Assembly (NCBI GenBank): GCA_013397695.1 | Contig: VYZI01000202.1 | Span: 1,233,844-1,297,843, forward strand | Length of the DNA stretch: 64,000 nt | Reading direction: 5' to 3' | Source: Centropus unirufus | Taxonomy: Eukaryota; Chordata; Aves; Cuculiformes; Centropidae | Shown here: positions 40,601-54,029 of the stretch, in pieces | Layout of the letters: every line of letters begins with the position of its first letter | Position numbering within the stretch: position 1 is the stretch's first letter | Position numbers and translations under genes: made by a program | Notes under the pieces: generated by a model | Told to the model about the DNA's origin: nothing | The model's input: only the letters and a program-made list of their open reading frames with translations | Database searches by the model: none

Positions 40601-42446
40601 ATGTTTGTAGACCCCTGCAAAAAAAAAAGCCCCAAAAACCTGCACTCTGGTACTGAAACCTGTGAGCATGCCAGTAGAATCAATTACCAAACCACATCAA
40701 GTAGCCCTTAGCAAGTTGCTCAGATTTTCCTTTGGGATGAGGTTAATGGTACAACCTCATGAGGCAGTCCCAGAAGGAGGGAGAAGGTTTCTTTGTGTGC
40801 CTCTGGATCTTGACCATATTTTTTTCCCCTCCCTGATACGCTCCCTGCCTCTTGAGTCCGAATGCAGCCTTGCATGGAGTAGTCCTTGTTTCTTTCTTTC
40901 AAATGAACTAAAGGTGATGGGCAGAAATGTTAAGTAGGTCAGTGCTGAGGACCTTTCTGTGCTTACATACCTATATTTTCCCTTCCTGTGCTTTCCCTGT
41001 ATTCCTGTACTGAGCATCACTTTGGAGTGGCTGCTGCTGTGCATCTCCAGGCATCATTCATTGCCAGAGACTCATCACCTCAGGTCTCTGCCCAACCAAG
41101 TCAACACTCTTCCAAAGATCTCCTTTTCTTTTTCATAATCTTTTTCCCAGGGCAGACACCACTGTTGGGAACGCTGGTAGTGCCTCGTTTCTGTGCAATG
41201 AAGGAGTAGCTGAAGGGAGTGATGCTGTCTCACAGCTTACCACTCTGCTGCCTTGGAGGCGGTTTGGGGACCTGAAATGCTTTTTCTCAGGGGAAGTGAC
41301 CGTTTCCCCAGAGAGATGTGGGTGGGAAAAGAGGTGTTTGGGGTAGAGACACAGCACCGTCTGGGATACACTTTGGGGAGCAACCCTGCGGACTGTGGTG
41401 GGGAATGATTGAGGCAGGCATGCCAGCTGAGCTCCATCCTTCTGGTGGCCCCATGTGGCTGTGCCCAATGTGGGTACGTAGGGCGAACAAAGAGAAGGGC
41501 CTGCCCTGCTCTCCCAAGATGGGAAATGGTTACTGCTATGAGAAATTAGACAAGGCAGGTGGTAAAGACAGCAGCAAATGAATGGTGAGGCTGGGGCATG
41601 GTGTCCATCCCAGGGTGATGCTGAGGACAGGCTGTGCTGCTTCCTGGCCTCGTTCCCTTCTAGCATCTGCTCCAATCCATCAGAGGGTGATGAGCTTGTC
41701 TTGGGTCTGGTCTGCCTGTCCATCAGGAAAAGCTCAAGGCAGATACCAAAGGGCATGCGCACGTTGATATGGCACATGCGGCATTTCGGTGCTGAAAGTC
41801 CTCCATGGGGCTGAGGGCTGTGCCAGCATGGACATTGGCCACTGCTGTTCAGATGATTTTAAGACATTCTGAGTGTAGTTCGCTTCAGCTGAAACCAATT
41901 CCTTTATTTGCTGGCAGAGGAGGGGTTGGATAGACAGGAACATGCCTGGTCAGAGGAAATGTGCCTTTCTGTAGGGCAAGAGGGGGTTTTGGGGAATCTG
42001 AGCCTCTCTTTCTTCTGCCAGCCGCAAATCACCGCAATGAATGGAGTTGCTTAGGAGCAGGCTTTCCTGCAGCTCAACAAGTCCCCACTCAAATCTGGTA
42101 TTTCAAAAGGCATTCAGTGAGCTGTGGGACGTGTAAAGCCCAGTTTCCCGTGGATTCAGAACTAAGGGAAAGCACCTGTGTTGGTCTGTTTTGATGAATT
42201 CAGGCTTTCTGTACATTTGGCATCCCCTTTTCAGCATGTTTCCAGCTCAAGTCCCTGAGAGATTATGTGAGTGGTGTGTGCAGCATGGGAAACACTTGGT
42301 ACCATCTATTTTGAAGTAGCAGAGGGAAAGTGTGTAGTTGTGCTGCTGCCTGTGTTTTATGTGGCCAGAACCACCAGAGGCTCTAAGCTGTCAACACAGC
42401 TGTAATTGTATATTTTTTGTCCAGTAATAAAATTTTGTTCCACACT

Positions 42447-42486
42447 CACCCCACCCCACCCCAAAAAAAAAAAGCAAAAAAGCAAA
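42447..42486. repeat. Simple repeat: CCCCA units followed by A-rich run
   Basis: Three cccca units are followed by a poly-A stretch interrupted by gc (aaaagcaaaaaagcaaaa). The C-rich part gives three G-runs on the minus strand, one short of a standard four-run G-quadruplex. Confidence 0.7.
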
Positions 42487-45400
42487 AGAACCACCCAAAG
42501 AGAAATAAATTCTTTCTCTCCACAGTTTTTCATATGTGATTTATAGGTGTGCTTTTCCAAGTAAATCCAAACAAGGCCAGTGACTGAATCTAAGTTAAAG
42601 TTTGATTCAGTGAATTGAAACAGCCATGTGGGTGGAAATGTGAGGTTTTAGACAGCTACTTATGTTGTTTTATGTGGGATTTCTAAACTTTCCGATTCCA
42701 TAGTTACTAAGGAGTGTGCTCTTTGACCATACAGTGAGGTTTCATAGGTGTAAATAATCTATTAAGGATACACACAAAAATAAAACACAACTATAGAAGT
42801 AACGACATCTTGTAGCTCCATGCTAAATTGTTTTGAAGGTATTGACTAAGTGTGCTCTGCTGAAGATGGTCACCTTATAAAGGTGGGAAACCATGACAAA
42901 TCAAATATTTTGTATTGGCTGGACCTCCCCGAGCATGCAGGTGTCCATAGACAATCCCTGTTGAGGTTGTGGTGCTGTTTGTTTGCTTTGTAACTCACAC
43001 ATTCACCCCATCTCTTGGGAGAGATTTCTTCCTCTGGCTGAGGGAGCAAAAAAAAGTCTCCAGCCTTTTTCTGGCCAGAAAAAAAGCTGGTGTTTATCTT
43101 CAGCAATGCCAGGAATTGTGCCTCATCTCTATATTTCTTTGCTTCACCAGGTTTATCATCTTGGCTGTGGTATCACAAAGGGAGAAAAATGTTCATGTTG
43201 ACTTAGGTTTGCTGGGATCAAATCCCACTGGCGTTAAGAAGATTGACATGGAGGCTTAAAAATAAACCTCTGTTGCTCAAACCCTTCTTGTGTTGAAATA
43301 ATTGAGGATGTTTGAGATTAAGAAAGAGGCTGAGGTCATTGTGTGTCCAGTAACGGCATGACTGTATTTTCTTTTGTTTGGGTAGTTCGATGTCTTGAAG
43401 TGGCTCTTGTTTCCTCTTATTAATTCCTGTAAATATCATGGAAAAGGATCTCACAGCTCAGCCTTGCAGCAGCGAAATGTTGCATAACCACCTGCCTCTC
43501 AAACTGGATTCACAGATTAGCAGAAAATCATGCATTTTAAAAAAATTCAACTAAGGAAAAAAAAAGATGCATCTCTTTTTTTAGTGGAATGTTTTCCTCT
43601 GTTTCTTGACCAGCAAAGAACTCTCTTCTTCTTATTTTTTTTTCTTCTTTCTCTCTTTTAGATATTTTTGGCTTTATTTCTGAAGATGTACTGTATTTAG
43701 AAGCAGCTCTAGGTTATTTGTCAGAACATTAACTAAAACAGCCAACTAAATATGTGATCGTATTGTACAGGCTGGACTGTATATGAATTGAGTGGAGTCA
43801 CCCGCCCTTCAGATCACTTGGAAAGAACATTTGGCCAGTATTAAACATATTTAAAATCTCCCTGCTTGGAGAGTGTTGGCTTCACGTATCAGCCCACCCA
43901 GTGCAGGCTGGACTCAGTCCCTGAGCGGTAACCTATAACTCATTAGGGATCCCACCACCACAAATCCCTTTGTGCTTTATAATGCCTCCAGGGAAACTAT
44001 CCTGGCAGAGTGGAAGAGCTGTGCTCCCACTCCATTTTTATTATAACCAGTTATTCTCATCCCTTTGCCCTATTTTGGATTCTTTACATATTGTTTCGGA
44101 AAAGCTTAGTGGAATCGCAGTCTTTGTATATATAAAATATAGGATGATTGAAGACCTGGCCACTTCTTTATTTAACTTCCTCAGCCATGCATTCCTCCCA
44201 AAGCATTTTCCCCTCTTGCTGCCAGATCGCTGTTTAAATTATGTGTAAATATAAAAGGAACTGTGGACAATGCTTAAAAATGCTGCACCATGTTGGGAGC
44301 AAGGCTGGCTGGAAAGGACATCTTCCTAGAGAGGCCTTTTTTCCCGTTTTCCTGTGGTTTTGTGGTTCCCTTAGGACAGATCAAGAGCCCTGTATGGGTG
44401 CACTGTTCAGTATAATGGCTGTCAGGTTATCCATCCCTGTTTGGACAGAAATAGCTCCACCATTTTTTCCTTTTAAACTGATTTTTTTCCTGTCCTTTGA
44501 GTACAGAGCAGTTGTAATTAGGAGGGGGGAAAAAAAGAGACCCTTAGAACCACTATGAAGAGAGGAGATAAAGACGAAAGAGGCTTCTGTAACAAATTTG
44601 AGGCAAAGAAAAACAGCAGGTTTGTTCTTTTATCATAAGGCTTACTTGGACAAAGTTGAAGGCAGAAATGAAAGGCTCTTCTTTCTCTGCCTGTAACATT
44701 GCTCCGAGTGCTGATCTTGCCCTTCATCTGCAGCTTTTCTTCCTCTGTAGTCCTCTCTCTGGACAATTCCTGTGCTTACAGGAAAGTTTTATTGTGTTTT
44801 TTTTTTTTTTCACTGAGTGTAGAAAACACTGTCAGCTTCTTGGCTCGAGCCTCCCGTGGCACAGCTCGGCTGTAGCGTGGTACAGCCAGGGAGGGCTCTG
44901 ACAGCACACCTGATGTACTGGCCTTTCTCCAAATATGCTTTTTGGAGGTGGGAAGGGCACAAGCAGAAATTGGATGCTGTCTGAATTCAGAGAGATGAAG
45001 ATAACGTAAACAACGGCTTTTAGGGTGTTTTCAGAGAACAGTGCATTGAAACTGAAGCTAAATCACCATTATTGCTTTTCAAATCTTTGTCTCTTCCCAT
45101 TTTCACAGGCTGCCCTCCTGGTGCAGTGTGGTGACGCTGCCTGTCTGTAGGGGATGGATGGGTTTCCTGCATCAGGGAGACAACAAAATTCTTTCCCTCG
45201 TTTTGTTCCTGTCTGTGCTGGAAGCAACACATTGACAGGCTGTGGGAAGGATGTGCCAAGCTCCAGCACTCTTTCCAATGAGCCCTGTATTGAAACCATG
45301 GGATGGAATAAAATTGCTGCTCCGAGGTTATTAAAAGGGAATGCATTTCATTCTCCAATTTCATTAAAAGCCATTAACATTGGAATGATATGGTCACTAT

Positions 45401-46510
45401 TTATAAATCCCTGGTGCAGATGACTTGGTACAGCTGGTCAGCAGAAAAGAGGCTCAATGGAAACAGGGAGTCTATTTGCATTAATGGTTGTTACGTGCTC
45501 CTCTGGTGGGGAGGCGAAAGGGTGAGAGCATGGCCTGTTTCAGTGTTGGTGATTATGCCCCTCACGTGTTTCTGTAACTCTTCAACAAACTGCAGTCATG
45601 ATTGGAAAAGGAAAACACCGGTTCAGAACAATGTTTTTCAAACATAAAGGATTGCTCTGAAAAACAGTCCTGAACTGTTTGTACATTCTGCAGGGGCAAA
45701 GTTGTCTTGGAAGTTAAGAATTAATGAGTGGAAAGGAATTAGGGGCATGGAGACACCAGATTCATTTTTCAATCTGTGAAAAATACTTTTAACTAGGATC
45801 TTTTCTGTGCAGTGAGATTAGTCAGGAACATGTGATGGGTCTCCTGAAGACACAATAATGGGGTCCCTCCTCACCTCCAAGCAAAAGCCACATGGTGCCC
45901 TCGAGGGACCAGCAGCACTCACAAACACAGCAGGGTTTGGGGGCTCTTGGATTCTTACACTGTGTCTGTGGTCTCTGCTGCTGCAGTGAATGCTGCTGGC
46001 CTGGGGCAAGGAGGAAAGCGATCTCTGAGGCAGACTTCAGTGGTGCAATATCCTGTAAAATTAAGCAATTCTCTGTGTCTTGTCTTATCTCGATGCCATG
46101 AAAATTCGTATTTGAGCCAAGTCCTGAAGACCAAGTCCTTCTCCCCTAATGACTTTAGGAGCAGTCAGTGTAGAAAAAGGGGCCCTGACGTATGGACTGT
46201 TCTTGAGTCAGGCTGTGGAAAAAGGGGATGCACAAGGAAAATGATATTTGATATAACCGCAAAGCTGCTTTTGAAAAGGGATCCTTGGATGTGGAACTTC
46301 CAAGCTGGGTTTAAGCACTGAGCCCAATGCAGTTGATTGAACAAAATTTATGCATCAGAAAGTGGTAGTGGGCTTCAGACCTGGCCAAAGTAACAGCCAT
46401 TGAAAACCAAAAATTGTTTAGGATTGTAAATCCATGGAAATTGGACCCCATTTCAGCTGAATTTAGTAAATCAAAGTGGAACCCAGCCATCCCAGAGAAT
46501 AGGAAGGTTT

Positions 46511-46880
46511 TCACAGAACTTCAGAATTATTTAGGTTGGAAGAGACCTTTAAGATCATCAAGTCCAGCTCTAACCCTCCCATCCCCAAGTCCACAACTAG
46601 ACCATGGCCCTAAACATCACTTCTGCATTTCTTTCAAATACCTTCAGGGATGGTGATTCCACCTCTTCCCTGGCAGCCTGCTCCAGTGCTTGACAACGTT
46701 TTCATGGAAGGAACGTTTCCTAATATCATGTCTAAACCTTCTCTGGCAAAACATAGTCCATATCTCTGCCCCTCTTCTCCCATTTTTGGATCTACAGCTG
46801 AATTCATTCCTCCAGACCAGTCTTTCCAGCCTAAAGTGCCTCAACTTTCAGTGCTCTCTGCTTTATGGTGCACTTTATTG
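46511..46880 (-). mobile_element. CR1 LINE fragment, 3' end (minus orientation)
   Basis: The plus strand begins 'tcacagaacttcagaattat' and continues 'ttaggttggaagagaccttt', 'aagatcatcaagtccagctc', then a 'ccttcagggatggtgattcc' block and 'tcctaatatcatgtctaaac'. This is the well-known antisense reading of avian CR1 3' ends (gaatcatagaat...ggttggaagggacc...agggatgg...cctaatatctaat). The element therefore points to the minus strand. It is 5'-truncated, as CR1 copies usually are. The far boundary is uncertain: similarity is clear to about 46740 and plausible to about 46880. Frames open across it are shadows of the repeat. Confidence 0.85.
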
Positions 46881-49800
46881 TCTGCTTCTAGAAAATGAAA
46901 ATAATTCACAAATACACATACAGGAATCAGTGACTGAGAGGCTGAGCATCTAGATTTGGAAAATATTTAGTCTTTCAACCTAGCAGTCCTCAGAAACCAT
47001 TTGTGGAGTTACTTAAACAGACGTCAACTGTTTACTTCTCCTTGCTTTTGATCACTTCCCAAAACTGTGCTATGGACTCCAAGTTCAGAACTGGAAGATG
47101 AAGTGAGCTCAGCAGCTCTCTGCTCTCCCCAAGTTAAGTTTAACTTTCTAAAGAAGGTAACAAGTCTGCAAAAACATACATCAAGTGAGAGGCGCAGGTT
47201 TGCTTTTCTGGTGTATGAAATCATATGCGTTGCATGTGCAGCATATTAGTGAGAACATGGTCCAAAAATTCCTGCTTAAGAACTGTAGTAAGAGTGGCTG
47301 ACTGATTATTTTTGACGAGGTGTTTTATCAGTAGCCAAAAGTTTCATATAGTTTTGAATCGCATACTTTATGACTTTCAAATCCCCGACATCTTTCAAAG
47401 CTCTTTGACTCATGAGCGTGGCCTTCTTGACTGACATGAGCCAGTGGGCTTGAGTGTTGAGGCCACTTAGCAGATTACAATAAGCTGTGCCATTTCCAAG
47501 GCTCCTTATCTATCATGCAGCTGCTTTCATCGCTCGCACCAAAAGGCTTAAGCAGGGATTATGCCATGAACCCTGCTTTTTCTCCATGCCTCTACCTCTC
47601 ACTCTCACTCTATCTCTCATTAACCAAGTCTAAGAATTTGTTACTAGAGTTGCAGACTCATTGACCCAGATTCACTCATAATACGGGGGAGAGGAGATTT
47701 TTTTCTTTGCTTAATCGCTGGCTTCTGTGTATTCTTAGTGCTATTTATATGCAGGGGAACTAAAAGCCTGTAATAAAGATGGGGCCAACTCTGCAGCAAA
47801 ATTCATGCATGCGCGCGGTGAGAGGCACAACAGACGGGGGAACAGGAAGACGGAGGCGAGTGCAGGTGCGCTTACCTATACACTTGCAGACCCAGCAGTA
47901 GATTTTTTGGTAGCAGACCCTGCTTCTGCAGCCTTATCCCTGATTTAGCTCAGAGCACTGCATTTTGCTCTGAACATGCCACACCATCAAATCAAAGTAA
48001 TGCGCTGGCTTTCTTTGGGTCAAGTTTGATTTCCTTTGGCACCAAAAAGCAAAGTCAAGCAGAAGGTCTGGAAGTGGGCTGGGAGAATATTCCTGGCTGA
48101 TCTGGGAAAACACTGGCTCTCCCCAGTCTTTGGGGCTCTGTGATCACTTCTAGGTTGTGAAAGATTTGCTATCAGCACTTTTTATCCTTGGAGCAGGCCT
48201 TCTGTCATGGTTTATTTTCTGCTTCAAGCCAGCTGGTGGATCTTGGAGAGAGACATTGGTGTTTCAGCTGCACTTGCTGTCTTTTGGCTCTGATGCTGGT
48301 GTCGTGATGTGGCGTTTGGTTAACCAGGAGAGCTGAGGCCTCGCGTTGGCTTTCCTGTCAAGGCAACTGTTCTTTTAAATTATGTGGCTGAACTTTGTGT
48401 TTGTATGAGCTCCCCATTGCAAGGAAATGGCTTAATTTGAAAGGAGCAGTGATGCAGGGGTTCATTTCCTGAGGACATGCTGGAAGACAGGGGCTGGAGC
48501 AGCCTGGAAAGTACTGCAAGGTCCTGCTGGAATTGCCGGTGTTTGTTGGTTTGACAAAAAATGATCAGAACAAAAAGATTTTGGCTAATGCTATTGGCAA
48601 ATACATGTCTGCTGTGATGAAGGAATGCTTGGAAGACCACAAATAAATGCGTCACTAGCCTCTGCCTAGGGGAAAAAAAAAAAAAAGATTTTAACTTATT
48701 TTAATATTGCCCATAAAATGTTTGGTTTTAAACATTAGACAGAGAAGCAAGAGGGTTTTCTTGCTTGAAAATCCTCGTGGAGATGTGCACAATTTGATTT
48801 TGTGAGCAAAATTAATTCCCTGTTCTCTGCCGGTGGTTTTCTGGACTGTTGTGCCATGAAAAATGTTGTATGTCCATTAGATATTTGGATCGAGAGTTAC
48901 CTTGGTGCCACAATACTTTCCCTTAATTAGAAAAACATCTTCTGGCTTTTCTTCTCCCCTCTCTCCCAAATTAGTCTCTTAAAAAAATGTCACATTTCCT
49001 GCAATTCACTACAGGCTCTTCAGTTTCCCCTTAAGGCCTCAGTTTCTGTATCTCTATTGCAAGTGAACTATAGGGGGGAGGGTTTATCTCCTTGGAAATT
49101 TGTCTCAGGTTGGAGAACCGGACATGGAGACATTTACATCAAAGCAGGGCTCTGGACTGGTCAGGCAAAGCTCGGGAGTTTAGATGGTGGACCTTCATCT
49201 ATTATCAAGTTGAGTTTTCCAATGTTTGAGCCAGCAGGATGTTTGGAAATAAGGGCCATTTTTTTTTTTTTTGTGGTAGCCTTATAGTGGATTTGGTAGC
49301 CTAATGTCCCAAATTTTTACTGTGAAATAGGTGACACCCATGCTTCCCGCAGAACGCCCTGACACATTTTCAGTTCTTAAAAGAAAAAAACAAATTAAAT
49401 GTCTAGGAAGTGCACTAAATTTATATGTGAACGGATTTTTTATCTCTTGTTCTCAGAAGATAAAATCGCGTCGGAGCAGAATCCTGTTTCATGTTAGTGT
49501 TAGCTCATTATCTGAGCCCAGCCTGCTTCTTTCAGCCTCCAGCAAGGCTCCAGCCCACATGCTGCATCATCTCCAGCAGTAAAGGTGTGGTGGGATGAGC
49601 GTGGTGGGGACCATACTTTGACTGGACCACACTGTGGTTGACTTTCGGTCCGTGAGCGTTGGTTCCATGTGGTTTGTTTCTACAAACTTGTGACCATGCA
49701 GTGAACTTGACCTCATTGTCCCCACCTGCTGGGATTTTCCTCTTTCAAAGCAAAAGCTACCTGCCTCCTCTCTCCAGGCCCCTTGTTTAATGTTCAACAG

Positions 49801-50310
49801 GGCAGTTGCAGCAGCAGCGACCGATCTATCTGCTGTAATAGGGAAAAGTTCTAATGTTACAGATAAAGCGGCAGCCATAAAGATAAGACGTGGGCGTGTT
49901 GGGTGGATTCCCTTTTGCCTGTGCAGCAAACGTTAATAGATTGATCTCAGGCTGCGTGCTCATACATTTCAGCTTTTTCTCTCAACGACACGGGGAGAGC
50001 ACACTCCAGCTGCGTGATGCTGAGCTGCCTCCTGCGAGCTGCTGGGTTGTGGTCCCAGTAATCTCTGAGCCTCTACATCTTTGTTTTATCCAGTATATAT
50101 TCCTGCTTTATCTAATATGCGTCCCTGTTATCCACCTTACTGCCCTGTAATTTGTTGCCTTATGATCCTGCACATCTTTTGTCATGGACTTACTTGGAAG
50201 GGGTCCTCAGGAAAGGGCTGTGAAAGCCAGGGAATGCCTTTTGATGTAGCAGATGCAGAGTTAATACAGACTGTGGAATTACCCGTCATGGATCAGGAAG
50301 GCAGGGCCTT

Positions 50311-50327
50311 CCTCCTCCTCCTCCTCC
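50311..50327. repeat. (CTC)n microsatellite
   Basis: About five to six perfect trinucleotide units, cctcctcctcctcctcc, in intron 1. Confidence 0.85.
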
Positions 50328-51189
50328 AACTGTCAAGCTGCCCTCATAGCCCTCTCGGTAGCATTGGTCTCCTTGAATGTTACTCTCCTCTCTGTCATTT
50401 TAGGGCTTTCCATGGTAGTATTCCTGCCTGGCTTGTCTGGGCAAGCGAAGACTAGCTCAGTCTGGCTCAAGGTCAGTTCCCCAGAGAAGCAGCCTCCTCC
50501 ATCCCATACCCCAACGAGCAGCACCCCTGGAGAGAGCTCTTGTTCTGAATTTTGTCTCCTGCTGTCAGTGGGATTACGGTGCCCAATGCTATGAGCAAAT
50601 GGGTGCAAAAAATGTTTATTTTTAGAACTGGAACTATGATATATATATGTGGAATTTGTCCAGGGCCTGCCTGCTGTACCTTTTTGAAATGCAAAGTGCA
50701 TGTTTGTTAAAATACATCTCCAAAGGTCAGCATAACCTAAGAAACAAATGTGCTGGCCTTTTGGAAAGCAGGTGACGTTTCAGACATGTGTTGTCTACTT
50801 GCAGTTGAGAGCTCAGGTCCCCATAACCCAAATCTATTTCAGTGCAGCCCATGTGGATGGAAATTCTGCCTTCCAGCCAGGGTTTCTTTTGCAGGTTTCA
50901 GTGAGGAGCCTGACACCATACTTAATCCTTCAGCTCAGCTTTTCCTTCCATTTTCCAGACTTTGCTGAAGCCCTGCTCATATGTTATGAGTTCTGCTGTG
51001 AGCATTATGTTTACAGTTGGTGAGAGTAAGGATGAAACATGGAAAACTCTGGAATGAAAAGAAGCAAAATGCTGGATGGGAGCTCAAGACATCAGCTGGG
51101 GGGACCCAGTGAGTCTTGTGAGGATCTAGCCAGCCCACTGACATGCTTACAGGGATGAGGGATTGAAGTATTGGATATCCTTACATTTT

Positions 51190-51325
51190 TTAATCCTTTT
51201 AGCTTCCTGTGAGGTGGAGGAATAGTACTACCCTCTCTTAGGCAGGGAAGTGAGGCATAAAAAGAAATTACTTGCTCAAAGCATTGTAGGAATCTTCTAG
51301 CTGATAAAATGAGTTGGTGCAGCTC
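51190..51325 (-). repeat. MIR-type SINE relic (minus orientation)
   Basis: The segment shows 'cctgtgaggtggaggaatag', 'tactaccctctcttaggcag', 'ggaagtgaggcataaaaaga' and 'aattacttgctcaaagcatt'. In order these parallel the reverse-complemented MIR core (tgaggtaggtactattatta, cagatgaggaaactgaggca, agttaagtaacttgcccaag). Divergence is high and boundaries are approximate. Confidence 0.6.
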
Positions 51326-52702
51326 TTAGCTGCCCGTCACAGCATCGGGCATCCCTGCCGAGGGTGGCATTTCTGCCACGAGCTGGGCTGTCATTGTCCC
51401 ACTGGTGGTCGTCTGCATGGGAAAGCACAGACAGGAGAGGGGAGGATTTGGGGAAATAGCTGAGGAACTGAAATGTGATCCACGATACGGAAGCTGAGCG
51501 GCAAATTAGCGCAATTCAAAGGTACAAACATCCTGTTGAGCTTGCCTAGTCTCCTTCGGTACATAGTGAGAAACACACATGACCAAGCTCAGCTTCAGGC
51601 GTATTTCAGTGGGAAAGCTTTGCCTCCCCTGCCTTGGGTTATGTCAGGCTTTATTCCTGGTGGCAACCGGCAGGTGTTCATGTGAGGGGGAAAGGCATTC
51701 TAAATAAATTATCCATTCATTTCCTTATGGAGACTTTCCTATTGTTTAGCCACAATATGCTTTCCTGTTTTGTTTTTTTTTAAAAAAAGCAGAACAAAAG
51801 CCAAACGCTGTCCCCAAGTTCCTCTCTGGCAGGGCAGACCCAAAGCTGCGTTTGAAGTGAGTGCCCATGTCATCTATTTTCCATCTGTAGCGGTACTGTC
51901 ACTCCCGCCTCGGTCCTCTGTGCTTTCTGAAGGCAGCGTGACAAGTCCCTGCTCAGGAGCTGTACCAGGGGACATCATGTCCTGCTGTGCGTGGTCTGTA
52001 CGTGTGTCTTTTCTCTGGCAGGTCGGTTTGGGAAGAGGGCTGATGCTGTGCGGAAAGCAGGGGATTCTTGTGACAGTGGAGAGAGAAGAAAAACTCTCTT
52101 CCCTCCTTCCTCCTCCTGGCAGGCATGGAGACATTGAGGCCAGGGCATTCACTTTCACAGGGGGTTATTTTTAACCATTTGAAAAAAAAATGCAGCTCAA
52201 TGGATTATAAAATGAGGATTTCTCTACATGGGGAGGTTGTTGCCCAGCAAGGCAGGATGTGATGAGAGAGCAGCACTGAGCCCACCAGCTCCCGCATGAG
52301 CCCCTTGGAGGCAGTCCTGGCAGCACCCATCCACTTCTTTGCTTAACCCCCATCCCAAGTGAACAGCACGAAGGCTCTGTGAATCCGGGTGGAAAATGGG
52401 GAGATGGCATGGGAGAGCATGGCTAGGAAAGGATTCACCCCTCATTGCTTGGGGCCACTTGCCCAGTGCTGCATACTGACTGGGTTCATGCCACCATGCC
52501 TCTCTCTGCCAAGGAAACTCCACACCATACTTCCTCTGCAGCACCATTTGTCTGTAACATTTGCAGACAGACGCACGGAGCAGCACCCACCTGAGCAGCA
52601 GGAAGAGGGGGTCTGCGCTGAAAGAAGCCATATTCTGCATTTTAGCTTTTGGGGAGTCAAGAAATGAGATTTCTCCTGGGAGTAGCCAAGAGTATTGTTC
52701 AG

Positions 52703-53044
52703 TGTGGAGGAGAAAGGGCTCTGGGGAGACCTTATAGCAGTCTTCTAGTACCTGGAGGGGTTCTACAAGAAAACTGGGGAGGGAGTTCTTACAAAGACGT
52801 GTAGTGATAGGACAAGGGGGAATGGCTTTAAAATGGAGGGGGGAAGATTTCAATTAGACATTAGGAAGAAATCTTTCATGATGAGGGCAGGGAAGCTGTG
52901 AATGCCCCATCCCTGGAAGTGTTCAAGGCCAGGCTGGATGGGGCCTCGAGCAACCTGATCCAGTGGGAAGTGTCCCTTCCCAGGGCAGGTATTGGAACAG
53001 CATGATTTTTAAGGTTCCTTCCAACCTAAACCATTCTGTGATTC
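52703..53044 (+). mobile_element. CR1 LINE fragment, 3' end
   Basis: Clear sense-oriented CR1 tail. It reads 'gggctctggggagaccttat', 'gtagtgataggacaaggggg', 'ttagacattaggaagaaatc', 'ccctggaagtgttcaaggcc', 'aggctggatggggcctcgag' and ends 'ccaacctaaaccattctgtg attcatgg', the characteristic 3' terminus. Compared with the usual tail, a short internal stretch before 'gggaagctgtgaatgcc' appears deleted. It is 5'-truncated. The antisense of this repeat supplies part of a 209-residue minus-strand open frame that is not a gene. Confidence 0.92.
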
Positions 53045-54029
53045 ATGGCCCTGGCATGGAAATGGCAAACAACCCCACTGGTGTAAGGCAAGGATGTATT
53101 TATTACATTAATATGCAGCGGGATTAACCATTACCTTGTGCTACGCAGCAAGTGTCACGTGCTGTACAGCTGAAGAGGGACCTTTATTAAGGCACCGTGT
53201 TTGTCTGTCATAATTTGGGACTGACCTTCTTTTCCTTGATGCAGACTTTTTCCCTTCCTAGCTCTGTGGCTCCTGTTGCCCGGGCCTGATTTCAAGGGCC
53301 AGTCCTGTGTTCGTAGCCTGCCTGCAGCACCTCTTCTCTCACATCCACAAAGGCAGCGGCTGCTTGGAGCCTCTCTTCGTTCAGGCACGAATGCAAGTCC
53401 CAGCCCCTTGCTGGCCTGCCTGGTAGGGTTCTGCTTGCAAAAAAAGATGCCACAACTGCAGGTCTCCTGACAGGTTTCCCAGCTGAGCTCCCAGCATCTT
53501 CTGGTGTTTCTTTCCAAGAGGAAAGCACCAGAAAACGCTTCCTTTGTCACGAAGCAAAGCCAGGGGTTACGCATGGTTTACAGTTGCAGCTGTTTAAAGG
53601 GAGGGCCAGGCAGGCAGCGTCTGAAGTTTCAAATGTGGCAAAATGTTTCCAAGTAAATGTGTGCGTGTGATGCAGTTTTATATTTAACAGAATGGCTTTG
53701 AGCATCCAAGATGCCTTCCATTTTTGCATTAAAAATGTACAAAGCCATGTACAAAGAGGAGGAGCGGAGGAGTAGGCAATGGGGAGATCAAAGTGCCTGT
53801 AACACTCGTGGGGAGGGGAGCCCTGGTCCTGGAGCAGGACTCCATGTGTTCAGGGATATGCGAAAGAGATTGTCTTCCTCTCACGGAACTTACAGCCTGG
53901 GCTTAAGATTAAAAGTTGGGCTTTTTTTTTCATTTCAGCTTCACGCCTCTGTGAACTTCACTCTAGGCCTCAAATCTGCTTTTCTTGAAATTGGTCTGGA
54001 AATTGCTATTGACTTAAAATGCTGCAGGA

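Noticed and set aside
41133..41777. 214-residue minus-strand open frame
   Set aside because: Composition rich in Ser, Pro, His and Cys without any motif; other frames on both strands are also open here, which shows a general lack of stops.
42447..42470. G-quadruplex on the minus strand
   Set aside because: Only three G4 runs are adjacent; a standard quadruplex needs four.
50364..50594. Frame starting with a signal-peptide-like hydrophobic run (LLSVILGLSMVVFL)
   Set aside because: Hydrophobic start followed by noise; no supporting splice sites or family.
52224..52853. 209-residue minus-strand open frame
   Set aside because: Partly the antisense of the CR1 tail at 52703; not a gene.
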